A DNA stretch of 64,000 nt from Tribonema minus. Lineage: Eukaryota; Sar; Xanthophyceae; Tribonematales; Tribonemataceae. Position numbers and translations under genes: made by a program. The DNA lies in contig JAFCMP010000135.1 in the NCBI GenBank assembly GCA_017506865.1, forward strand, positions 434,001 through 498,000, read 5' to 3'. Positions within the stretch are counted from its first letter, which is position 1. Each line of letters begins with the position of its first letter. This document shows, one piece after another, positions 12,701 to 20,590 of the stretch. Under the pieces are notes generated by a model, which saw nothing but the letters and a program-made list of their open reading frames with translations, was not told where the DNA came from and ran no database searches.

Positions 12701-15700
12701 CCTTTCAGCCTCCTCGTGCGTTGCGCTGCCACCGCCGCTGCCGCCGTCGCCGCCGCCGTCGCTGATGTCGCCGCTGCAGGCGCCATGGCCGCTAGTGCCG
12801 CCGTGGCCACCGCCGCCATCGGTGCTGCCGCCAGCGCTACCGCCATCGCCGACGCTGTCGCCGCGCGCGCCGCTGTTGCTCGCGTCCGACGCGCCGCCGG
12901 ACGCCTCGCTCGCATCATCGCTCAGCGTTACGTCAATTACATCAGCGCTCGGCGGCGGCGGCGGCGGCGCAGCGCTCCGTGGCAGCGGCGCAGCCCTTGA
13001 TGGCAGCCGTGCGGGCGCCGACGGCAGCAGCGCAGCACGCTGGAACAGCAGCGCGGCGGTCGGCGGTCGCGGCACTGCGCGGCGTGGCAGCGGCGCGGCC
13101 GGCGGCGGAGGCTGCGGGCGCGACCACGCGGCAGCGGCGGCCGCTGCAGCCGCTGCGGCAGCCTCCTCGGCAGCAGCAGCGGCGGCATCGGCGGCAGTTA
13201 TTGGAGAGGCGGCAGCGGCGGTGCTGGCGCCGGCGGCAGCGAAGGGACGGGAAGGAGGAGAGCCCGCTGCTGCGGTGGCGCTGAGGTTGCAGAGCTCCGT
13301 CACGAAGCGGCTGAGGCTTTGTTCGTCCTGCGCGCGGTGGAGAGCGGCGCACAGTGGGGCGTGCTGAGCGTTGATGCGGGTCGCGCATCTGTAACGAGCG
13401 GACGCATGCGTTGCCTGTGGCTTGGCGAAACATGTTGACGGTGTCCCCGCCGTCTCCACTCAAGTGCAAACTTGAAGATGCAGTCGGCAACACAGACAGA
13501 CGATGTCTTGAGCAGGACGCAGCCCGCGGAGTGCACACACGCTTGTGCAATCTGCTGGTACCCCGCCGTTCAGACGACACACGTGAAAGTCGATCTGTTT
13601 GCGTAAAACGCCCGTGGTATATGCCCCCCCCCCCCCCCCCCCCCCCCCACACACACACACAATTGCTGATCGATCGTGCAGTGCGTCCCCCTAGAGAAGC
13701 GCAGGCCTGAAGCAGCGGCTGCACCTGCAATGCTTGCGCGCAGCCGCCGCCCATGAGCAGTTAGCGTTGCTAGCGCCGTGCGTCTGACGCGACGCGTCTT
13801 GCACCGCAGGTCCAGAGGCTGCACCCTCTTGACGTAACATACCGTTGGCATCATCGGGTCAGCTGATCACACATTTCACCCAGTAGCAACATGCACCTAG
13901 GAGGAGTGCGCAGCTACCGGCGACCGTCCCCCCCCCCCCCCCCCCCCGGAGGGGCGGGGGTGAGGGGGGGTGGGGGGGGGGAGGATGGGCGCAATGCGGT
14001 TGGCCTCAATGATATAAAGTGGGGTATGTATGTAGACTCTTGAGTGCGCACCTCGTTGCGCAGCCTGTACACGCAGGCGAACCCCTCCGACCGGTGCGGC
14101 GGCTTGAGCATGCCGGCGAACCTGCGGCGGGCGGCAGCACCGACAGCAGGTGATGCTCAGCAAGATGGCACCGCATCGCCGGCGCCGCGCATGACGGCAT
14201 CGACAGCAGCAACGGTCAGCAAGGCGGCACCGCAGCGCCGACGCCGCGAGTCTGCACTGCGTGCGGCAGACCGCAGCGCTGACAGCAGCAGCGCTCAACA
14301 AGACGTCAGCGTCAGCGCAGCGCCAGCGTCGTCCGTTCTACAGTCCACGCGGCAGACCACAAATCCGACAGCAGCGGCGCTCAGAGAGATGGCACAGCAG
14401 CGCCAGCGCAGTTTGTTCTGCGGCCCGTACGCGCGTCTGCGAGGCAGCTCGCATGCAGAGACTGTTTCCTGTAGCACCAGGCAACTTCGCCTTTGCGCAG
14501 CTGCTGCCGCGCGCCCGCAGCCGATGCGCCAATGCATTGCGCTCGCGCTGCCGGCCTGCACAGGCTGAGCGCTGCTGCCGCGACATTCGCTGCGGACCTG
14601 AGCGCTGCGTGCCCCCAGCAAATCAGATCGTGTACACATACCAGTGAACCGGCCCACAAACAGCGAACGGGTTTCAGGGCGCCTTTGAGTGCGCAGCAGG
14701 GCCGCCTGGCGCGGACGGACGCTTGTGCTTCTGTTTACTGCAAGGGTGATGCATGTTCAGCAGAGATACCAATGCTATGCAGCACACAGCGCACGCAGTA
14801 CACACGCACACAAGGACTTCCAATGTACTCGACTGGACTGCCAATGCACTTTACTGACCTCCGCTTGAGGGGCGGAAACCCTGTGAAGAACGCAAGAAAT
14901 ATGCAGCTGTTGTACTGAGCGCTGACCTCTTGACGATACCAGCGCTCTTCGCGCCAGGCTGCAGCGTGGGGTGCCCGCGTCGGCTCATCACGCGCGCCAC
15001 GCACGTCGCGACATTCACATCCAGCCACGCCGCCGCAATGCTGGCGCCGGCGCTGCGGGAGACACAGTAAGTGAGCAGCATCGCCGAGTCAGACTGGGGA
15101 CGTAGCGTGGGAGATACACGCAAGTAACAGCGTCGCGAGAGACACACGCAAGTAACAGCGTCGCCGCGTCACACTGCAGCTGTGGTGTGCTGAGCACGAA
15201 TCCTAACGTAGCAGTTTCATGGGTGGACAAAGGCATCGAGCGCGTGACGCGCGCCACGCACGTCGCGACGGCCACGGCCAGCCACGCCGCTGCGACACTG
15301 GCGCCGGCGCTGCGTACGGGGGAGGTGCGCATGAGTGACAGCGTTGCCGAGTCAGACTGCAGCTGTGGTGTGCTTGCTGGGCGCGAACCATAACGTAGCA
15401 GTTTGATGGGTTGACAAAGCACTTTCAATAGAACTGCGTGCAGTGCTCAGCGTTGCGGTCCTCAGCGCTCAGCCTTGTGCGTAACTGGACATCTCGACCG
15501 GATACCCCAGGGACACAGCCGTTGCATTGTGACGCTGGAACGAGTAATTGCATGTCCGCAAGCACGCGGCGCTGGTCGCACGCGTGAGCGCGCTAGAGCG
15601 ACAAAGTACGAGCGAGGCAAGCGGGGAAGCGCGTACCCGTGCTGCTGCGCGAGGTGGATCCACGTCCTGCGCTGCGCCACATCGAAGTTGCACCTGCGCG

Positions 15701-17861
15701 ATGGCAACGACGCAGCAACAGGCGCGGGGCGATGCGGATGACGCATTCTGAAGTACAAGCAAAGGACAACAAACTGGCCGTATTAGTGCGGCTTAGCGCG
15801 CACCATGTTCGTGTGACCAGGGCCAGTTATGCAGCAGCGACCGGTGTCCGCGTGGCCATGCATTCGGATGTCAAATGCGGCTTAAGGTGCGCTTTCACAC
15901 GCGCAATCTGTGTGGCGAGGGATCGCCAGCACTGACACCGCAGCAACCGCCAAAGGCGATTCTCGACGGCACACACGCACCGACCCTGCATGGCAGCTGA
16001 CATCGATGCATTTCTTGCAGCCCGCGTGCGGCGGCGTGGCGTTGCGGAGCGGCAGCCGCAGCCGCGCAGCAACGCGAATAGTGCTTGCGGAGCCGTGCCA
16101 CAGTCGACATTCAACTTCAAGCTGCCATTCAACTTCAACTTCTGGCGCACATATGAACTGAGACTAGAGAACTAGCCAAGCGACACACGCGGTATCAAAG
16201 CGGCGCTCGTGCTCGCCAGCCCCATTGTAATGGCTGCTACGTGTCAGCATCTAGACGAGCAGTGTCATACGCATACTGCCAGCAAAGCTGAGCTGAGGGC
16301 TCAGAGAGCCCCTCTGCTTGGATGTTTACAAACATTCGTATGACAGCAATTTCGACGCAATTCCAAGTTGCGCACCACAGGCAGCGAGGAATGCAGGGCC
16401 GTGTGAAGCTGCTGTCATGCACGAGGTGACCATCGCACCTGCCTACGCTGTGTGCAAAGCGCTGCTGCCTGGCCTTACCTGCCTGCCTGCCGCGGTGACA
16501 ACTTTCACATATTGGCGCTGTCAACATTCAGACATTTATCTGACTGACGTCAACACCCGCCTAGATGACCACTGCGTGCACACACGTGGCAGCGGCATGA
16601 AGGCGGTGTGCCGTCTGCGGCGAGCTGCCACTCGGCGACCACGCCTTCGAAGCTTATTGCCGCTCCGACAACGAGGAGTCATATTTGCCGTGCCAAATAC
16701 TGTCCAGCTTCAGGTACTTTTCTTTCTTTGAAGTCTCGCTCCAGTCGCAAAAAAGTCAAGATGCTACATGCCCAGCTTGCAACAGTATCCACATACGTCC
16801 TGCAGCGAAAACTCAAAAGTGCCTCAATGCGCATTTGCGACCACTCCTCAACGACATCGCTCAAGTGCTTCAAGTTGAAGTGCAGCTGACCTATCGACAA
16901 TGATGTTGCGACCCGCCGTTAGCGCCCTCGCCGCAGCCTTCTCGCACGCCTCCCTAGTCCCCATCCGATCCTGGTTCACCACGGTCCATGAGCCTGACGG
17001 GGCATTGGAACGCAGACACGCACAGCTTTTGAGAAATTGTGCAAGTGTGCATGGGCAGTTGTACAGATGTACTTCCCATGTAGCGCAGCATTGCCACACA
17101 TGGTGTTTTGACATCGCACCATCGCGAACGCGTGCGTCAACTGCAACGCACACGGTACGTTTGAATGCGCCTACGTACGATGCTGCACCATGGTGCATGA
17201 GACCTGCGGAGAAGCACGCGTACGCAAGCACTTCACCTCAACTTGCATGATTGAAGTTGCAGTTCCGTCAGTTGCTTTTTTGAAGTTAAGGCGGCAGTTT
17301 GAACTTGGTATACATGTACGGACTTTTGCATCCCTGGAATGATGATAGCCAGGGGATTGTTGACGGCACAGGCCTTGAGCTCCAACATGTTGTTCTTCAG
17401 CGCCGTTGTGCTGACATATGGTACTTCAAATGTGAAGTTGTGCAAAGGATCACAGTCCTGGTCACCCTGCCCCAACCTGACAGGCACTCACCAATGTTGG
17501 ACAAAGTCTCGCTGAGTGTTGACTTGCCACTGCCTGCGCAGAGGGAGGCGGGTTGCCACATCAGCTGATGGAAGAATAACTCGTAGTGTCAGTCACTGAC
17601 GAACCAGGAAGGAGCACACAAATGGAGTACACGGTCATCGCTGTCTCAGGTGATTCTGTTGAGCTCTGGCCATGGAAATATGTTGCGCAGTGGGAATAAC
17701 CCTGTAGCGCGACACACGTATCAGCTGCATGCCGTCGTGTGAGTTGATGCACAGAAGCGAAAACATGCGAACGTGTACGCACCTGGCACCCCAACGAGCA
17801 CCAGTACCCGTATGCTGCCGACGTTCCGCGCGCTGAAGCCTGGTGTCAAGTACTTATCCAT
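3319..17861 (-). CDS. N4BP2: N4BP2-like kinase-CUE-DUF1771-Smr protein
   Basis: Spliced gene of 17 exons, about 1043 residues. Exons in transcript order: 17783-17861, 17492-17533, 16891-16993, 15637-15693, 14927-15052, 14052-14121, 12109-13327, 11679-11752, 10997-11071, 9497-9913, 8762-8876, 7401-7554, 6417-6557, 5644-5846, 5189-5283, 4287-4347, 3319-3419. Every junction has a CAG acceptor and GT donor and the phases close exactly to a TGA stop. The protein has an N-terminal polynucleotide-kinase P-loop domain, a low-complexity linker, two CUE domains plus a CUE-like segment, DUF1771 and Smr. Known members (human N4BP2, worm NONU-1, yeast Cue2) bind ubiquitin on stalled ribosomes and cut mRNA through Smr. 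That role here is inferred. The chosen Met lies 23 residues before the Walker A motif. The frame stays open to another Met at 17918, so the 5' end is the least certain part; the first exon's ends may be off by one base. Confidence 0.88.
5644..6557 (-). CDS. N4BP2-like exons 13-14: DUF1771 helices
   Basis: Exon 13 (6417-6557) encodes WAAPPAAAYENRPRHSSSAQ, then QCALRGQAAQEFENMRAAF and QRASHTYR. Exon 14 (5644-5846) continues AAAHQIAEGRAARTRMERAG and AEAAALALAERNP. This is the DUF1771 pattern (LR..A.e....R....q.A..ay, then a second helix with the Gr..r..m..a..aA segment ending in a rNp-like turn). DUF1771 normally lies directly before Smr, as it does here. Exon 14 ends in RALPCVVVTGWSTA, which I do not recognise; it links to the Smr exon. 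Confidence 0.8.
6156..6193 (+). repeat. Interstitial telomere-type repeat
   Basis: A short run of TAACCC units with one AAACCC variant, inside the exon 13-14 intron of the N4BP2-like gene. In the sense (minus) strand it reads TTAGGG. Gene sequence continues on both sides, so it is not a chromosome end. Confidence 0.85.
6747..7230. mobile_element. MITE-like element with GAACAA target duplication
   Basis: A 472 bp insertion (6753-7224) is bounded by inverted ends, TAGAGTTGTCAGCCGA at the left and its complement at the right. GAACAA flanks it directly on both sides (6747-6752 and 7225-7230), a clean 6 bp target duplication. Both ends contain about 80-100 bp of CGGCTAGCC/GCCGAC-rich sequence that pairs imperfectly. 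The centre (about 6850-7080) has an open minus frame with no recognisable transposase. The element lies in the intron between exons 12 and 13, so it is spliced out. A non-autonomous DNA transposon is the best reading; the superfamily is not determined. Confidence 0.75.
7401..8876 (-). CDS. N4BP2-like exons 11-12: third CUE-like segment
   Basis: Exon 11 (8762-8876) encodes TVAEQVQWLARRYRGLLAED and then EIKMLLQASDFDTD. Exon 12 (7401-7554) encodes AQATIRAIFPQQCSELDERE, DVAAHLNKAF and a basic AKKRRASSTK end. Helix spacing and the hydrophobic pattern look like UBA/CUE folds, but the MFP and di-leucine signatures are not exact, so I call it CUE-like only. The intron between them (7555-8761) is filled with degenerate copies of both exon edges, listed separately. 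Phases (0 to 1, 1 to 2) agree with the neighbouring exons. Confidence 0.7.
7670..8150 (-). repeat. Intronic array of exon 12 acceptor copies
   Basis: The start of exon 12 with its acceptor (plus strand GATGGCGCGGATCGTCGCCT, 7529-7548, followed by GCGCGGCTGCGG) is repeated at about 7713, 7803, 7893, 8000 and 8110, spaced roughly 90-110 bp. CAGCAGCGATCAGCAA-type filler lies between. Divergence rises with distance from the real exon. Several copies keep a CAG acceptor, so the intron presents a series of decoy 3' splice sites. Confidence 0.75.
8283..8700 (-). repeat. Intronic copies of the exon 11 donor edge
   Basis: The 3' end of exon 11 (plus-strand CAAAGTCGCTGGCCTGCAGC at 8771-8790 with the CGCTCACCATCCGTGT donor side) recurs downstream in its own intron at about 8625-8700 and 8283-8350, with a shorter piece at 8405-8450. 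The copies still read like exon end plus donor, with residues resembling LLQASDFDT, but accumulate substitutions. They are tandem, in the same orientation and nearest the exon they resemble. Confidence 0.75.
8551..8612 (+). repeat. Dispersed repeat family R1, copy 1
   Basis: GGCACTTGCGGCTAA followed by CCTTGTCGCCTAGAGCTCTA and CGATCTT-ATTCGTTT. Two longer copies occur at 48241-48333 and 52763-52860. This copy sits inside the exon 11-12 intron of the N4BP2-like gene and lacks the left part found in the other two. It is probably a fragment of a short non-coding mobile element. Confidence 0.6.
9379..9470. repeat. Intronic hairpin of about 30 bp stem
   Basis: Positions 9388-9407 (CGATACAACGCATCTCGGCA) pair with 9442-9461 with one mismatch. 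The pairing extends outwards through GGTGTTG and inwards through a short ACCTG/CAGGT stem. It lies in the intron between exons 10 and 11. It could fold in the pre-mRNA; no small RNA can be claimed. Confidence 0.5.
9497..9913 (-). CDS. N4BP2-like exon 10: CUE domain 2 plus disordered tail
   Basis: A 417 bp phase-0 exon, residues 616-754. It opens with SMFPDAGRALVLAVLRDAA and soon after ARAAQTLLDGG. This is a complete canonical CUE domain with the MFP motif and the terminal di-leucine, both known ubiquitin contacts. A Gly/Ser/Ala tail follows. The acceptor at 9914 is preceded by a long C-rich tract in the sense strand. This is the best-conserved ubiquitin-binding part of the protein. Confidence 0.82.
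10997..11071 (-). CDS. N4BP2-like exon 9: acidic segment, possible SUMO-interacting motif
   Basis: A 75 bp phase-0 exon. It encodes DVVSVSSEEEEGLTDAQ followed by VQALDQLT. The VVSV core directly followed by Ser-Ser and four Glu fits the usual SUMO-interacting motif layout (hydrophobic core next to acidic residues). The end, LDQLT, continues straight into SMFPDAG of CUE domain 2 and so forms the start of that domain's first helix. The SUMO-binding reading is inference from the short motif only. Confidence 0.7.
11679..12185 (-). CDS. N4BP2-like CUE domain 1 (exon 7 end plus exon 8)
   Basis: The domain is split by an intron (11753-12108). Exon 7 supplies WLVLLDMFAGVLDVEAMADI, and exon 8 (11679-11752) continues with FRASAGDLETSVRTAFDGLI after splicing. 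This follows the CUE pattern: a Met-Phe-Pro-like start (here MFAG, with the proline replaced by Ala), a middle helix and a final helix ending in a Leu pair (here LI). CUE domains bind monoubiquitin. The loss of the MFP proline may weaken binding. The splice phase (G|CC giving Ala) closes the frame exactly. Confidence 0.72.
11993..12044 (-). repeat. Intronic copy of the exon 7 donor edge
   Basis: The plus-strand sequence around the exon 7 donor (12096-12147, ACCAACCTACCTCTGAAGAT then GTCGGCCATGGCCT) is repeated in the following intron at 11993-12044 with about six changes. The copy includes the exon end, the donor dinucleotide and the first intron bases. Confidence 0.75.
12109..13327 (-). CDS. 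N4BP2-like exon 7: low-complexity linker with hexapeptide repeat
   Basis: A 1219 bp exon encoding residues 160-565. It opens with DEQSLSRFVTELCNL, the helical end of the kinase region. Ala-, Pro- and Arg-rich low-complexity sequence follows, then SADVIDVTLSDDASEA, whose hydrophobic core followed by acidic and Ser residues resembles a SUMO-interacting motif. A Gly/Ser/Asp stretch comes next, then about 18 degenerate copies of a six-residue unit of the form LS(D/N)A(H/D)(G/A). The exon ends with WLVLLDMFAGVLD, the first helix of CUE domain 1. The linker is probably disordered and joins the kinase to the ubiquitin-binding part. Confidence 0.8.
12190..12545 (-). repeat. Coding minisatellite, 18 bp unit (LS-x-A-x-x)
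   Basis: About 18 degenerate 18 bp units lie inside exon 7 and keep frame. On the plus strand each has the form GCTCAGC followed by roughly GTGCGCATC. The unit includes the octamer family AGCGCTCA / TGAGCGCT, which is common throughout the introns of this window. The encoded repeat is mostly LSDAHG, LSNADA and similar. No frame-breaking unit is present, which supports the exon being translated. Confidence 0.75.
14052..17861 (-). CDS. N4BP2-like exons 1-6: polynucleotide kinase domain
   Basis: Residues 1-159. The Walker A motif GVPGSGKST (24-32) is split across exons 1 and 2, whose junction falls inside its second glycine codon. Exon 3 gives VNQDRMGTREACEK (46-59) and NIIVDR. Exon 4 supplies CNFD, completing the VDRCN signature (73-77). 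Exon 5 has WLDVNVATCVARV and the RRGHPTL lid motif (118-124). Exon 6 gives LKPPHRSEGF (141-150). All six match the order seen in the PNK-like P-loop kinases of the N4BP2/aprataxin-associated family, which phosphorylate 5'-hydroxyl nucleic-acid ends. The chief nucleotide-binding residues are intact, so an active kinase is likely. Unlike human N4BP2, where a CUE domain comes first, the kinase here sits at the very N terminus. Confidence 0.88.
15249..15353 (-). repeat. Intronic copy of exon 5 (acceptor side)
   Basis: The 5' part of exon 5 with its acceptor and upstream intron (14993-15098) is duplicated about 255 bp upstream in the same intron. The copy would encode AGASVAAAWLAVAVATCVAR, close to AGASIAAAWLDVNVATCVAR of the real exon, but lacks the RRGHPTL part, so it cannot replace the exon. 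A related block downstream of the copy (15352-15420) also repeats 15175-15235, showing serial local duplication. Confidence 0.75.
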
Positions 17862-18941
17862 CCTCGAAAGGGGTCTACAACTCTGTAGATTGATTACTCT
17901 CACTGGTCTTAACATCATCTGACGCTGACAGCGTCTGCATCTGAGCCATCTGGGCCCAGCATAGTCACCAGGACACCTATGGTGGCCCCACTTCCCCCTA
18001 CCCTCGCCAGTACTTGCGAGTGTGCAGCTTCATGAGAGAATAGCTCCTCTGTCATCATCGCTTCTTGCTGCTTGACATTGCCTTGCCGCAGAAGGCAGGT
18101 ATGACCGCCTTTAGTCGCTGGCAGGCGGTTTATTCTCAGCTTCAACAACCTCATTTTCTTGAGCTGCCAGCGTTGCAGCACGGCCGCCGCCAGCACGCCA
18201 CCGCAGCTCGCTAACGCACAAGCCGGCGTGCCTAACGCACAAGCCGGCGTGCCCAAATGTGCAGTGGTTCTCGCTGTCAATACCGAACGCGAAGTTAAAG
18301 TTCACGTGGAAAGTTCAACAATGTGCATCCCTATGCAAAAATGGCCCAGAACAGAACCCACGCACGCGCGGGATGTCTAAGAAAGGCTCCCGGCCTGAAG
18401 ACCCCTCGCCAACAAAACATGACCAAAGCGTTTCTTACTTGTTAAAAACGAACTTGCGACCTTCAGATTATGAGTCTGACGAACTAGAAAAATTGACGAT
18501 CTGTGAACCTGTATTGCAAAAACACAGATGGAGCCCTGCAGGCAGACGCATGGAATACGCGCTACATTTTAGCCTGGGAAGAAAGACACTTGCATCACAC
18601 GGCAGCCGCGAATCTTGCACGCTGGACAACTGCAACACCCACTCAGCGTACATGTGTTTTGTCTGTCAAAGGTATCACGCGCTCGCTCGATCGGCGGCGT
18701 GACTCGTGATATAAATCAGAAACAGCGAGCGGCACGCATGCCGGCACTGCGCCCATGCGACTGGCAGTCCCAATTCAGGCGCCGACTGCCGCTGCGCAGC
18801 AGCTGCGGCGGCGCAACCAGCGCGCCTCGCGACCGAGACGCAGGTAAAAGAAACGCGCGGCGCCCCGCGCGGGCACCGCCGCACAAAAGGCGTTGCTCAA
18901 CAGCTGCGTCACTCATGACAGCAAAGCAGCGCTCAGCAGCG
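17862..18941. other. Intergenic spacer between the two minus-strand genes
   Basis: It lies between the stop of the giant chromatin gene (18942) and the first assigned codon of the N4BP2-like gene (17861). It must hold the 3' end of one and the promoter and 5' UTR of the other. A 19-21 bp tandem duplication (CTAACGCACAAGCCGGCGTGC, two copies at about 18210-18251) and one dispersed repeat copy (18305-18412) are visible. I see no TATA box or poly(A) signal I would defend. Extra 5' exons of the N4BP2-like gene could also lie here. Confidence 0.5.
18305..18412 (+). repeat. Dispersed repeat, copy 2
   Basis: Shares its left block (TGGAAAGTTCAA) and right block (GAAAGGCTCCCGGCCTGAAG then ACCCCTCGCC) with 2872-2958, with a longer middle. 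A weaker match to the right block occurs near 48541-48575. It is non-coding. Confidence 0.45.
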
Positions 18942-20590
18942 TCACAGCGACATGCCCCTGCCGGCGCCGACGCGCTTCTTGGTGTGGCTGCGCTTGGCGC
19001 CGGGGATGCGGCGGACGCCGATGCCCATGGCGACCTCCGCCTCCGTCGCCGCGACGCGCGTCGGCGGCGCGTAGCCGCGGCCCGTGCGGTCGTACACAAT
19101 GCTGCGGTCCAGGATCTGAGACGACGGCACGGGCAGACAGCGTTGTGCGGCAACGGAGCCGTGCGGCTGTCAGCGCGTGTGGAAGTAGCACTACTTTGTA
19201 GTGCTCCAGATTCTGTGAAGTGAGCCCATGGGAACCACTGTCTCGTGGGCGCTGTGGTGGCACTGCGGTGTACTGTTGTGTACTTCTGAGCGTCACACCC
19301 TGTCCATGGCAGTTTTGCAGAGGATGTTGCAGCCGGGACCTGAAGCGCTGCGACGCAAACCAAGGCTAGTGCAACTGCAATGTTGAGCGGATGGCCTCTT
19401 ACACCCACATCATACCAAGGCACACTGCGCTTGGGTTGATCACCTTCATGACTTTGTTACAAACAGCGTCTGAGATATAGCCAATTTGACCAAGCTATTC
19501 AGGTCTTCGAGTACGGGCTGCCAACACACATTACCCGCAAGTTCAGGGGCTGGCAATTCGGTAGCACACTCATGTAGACTCCCTTCCCTGTGAGTGCGTA
19601 ATCTGCGCACTTTTATCTTGAGCGGTCTGACTTGTGAACAGCCTCGAGTTTCCTGTTTCAGGTACTCAGGAGTAGTCTCCAAACAGCACAGCAAACGAAC
19701 AGTGGCCATCAGGAGCTTACAACAGGGTTGATTAACTGCTTAAATGCGCCACTCACCCACGCACGCATGCACACTGCGGCGGGCGTCGGCGCGCGCACTG
19801 CAGCGCTCGGCGGCGGCAGGATGATGTCGTTGATGCCTCCGCCCCTTATGGACGGCCCGCCCAGGCTGCCCTCCAGCAGCAGACATGCCTGTGGCAAACG
19901 CATGGCACGGCGAAGAACAACCAGGCGTGTCACCATTCTTGTCAGGTGTGCTCATACGCCGTGCAAAGTGCGTGCAGAGCATGCAACAGCGGGGTGTTGA
20001 GCCGTGCGTCGCCTCTGTAACTTCAAGTCCAAAACTAACTTCAAGTTCAATTCGGGGCAAGTGCCGCACGCAAGCGCGGCCGCAGCACGCACCGGCCGCC
20101 GCGCACCGACTTCAAACACACCGCTCGCAACGCATCCCGACTGCCTCATGAACGCGACACAACTAAGGCCCGCTCGCAACGCCTGCTTGATCGATGCGAC
20201 ACGCCGGCAACTCGCGCATGCTATTGCATTAGGACGAGACAGAGCAAAGGCGCGCTCGCGGCGCCCGCTCGATGCGATGCAGCGCGCGGCGCGCACCTCC
20301 ATGAGCTCCTCTGCGGACGTCGCGCCGCGCGCGTGTGCGCGCCACAGCGCCGGCGTGAGCCCCCCCAGCCCCCCCTGCCACGCGCCCGGCGGCAGCGCCG
20401 CCTCCACCGTCAGCAGCGCGGCGCGCGCACGCTCGACGCCGCTCGCCAGCAGGTCGTGGCGCCGGAATGCCGGCGGCGCGCCGTTGGCGTTGTCGGCGGT
20501 GCTGGCGCCCCCGCTGCCGCCGCCGCCGCGGGCGCCGCCGCGCGCGCCGCGCGTCGCGTGGTCCGCGAGGATCTCGCTTGCAAGCAGGCC
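18942..20590 (-). CDS. Giant chromatin gene exons 21-23: C-terminal region
   Basis: Exon 21 (20297-20590) encodes GLLASEILADHATRG, a Gly-rich part, then ALPPGAWQGGLGGLTPALWR and AHARGATSAEELME. Exon 22 (19757-19888) continues ACLLLEGSLGGPSIRGGGIN and ends VCMRAW. The W.r.....tS..ELm...LLLE.si pattern is the helical motif that follows WSD in ISWI-partner subunits. Exon 23 (18942-19115) encodes ILDRSIVYDRTGRGYAPPTR and a basic tail (GAKRSHTKKRVGAGRGMSL), then TGA. All introns here are phase 0. Confidence 0.75.

Noticed and set aside
17233..17487. Minus-strand frame between kinase exons 2 and 3
   Set aside because: It lies in the intron after the Walker A exon. The exon 2 to exon 3 junction is in phase without it.
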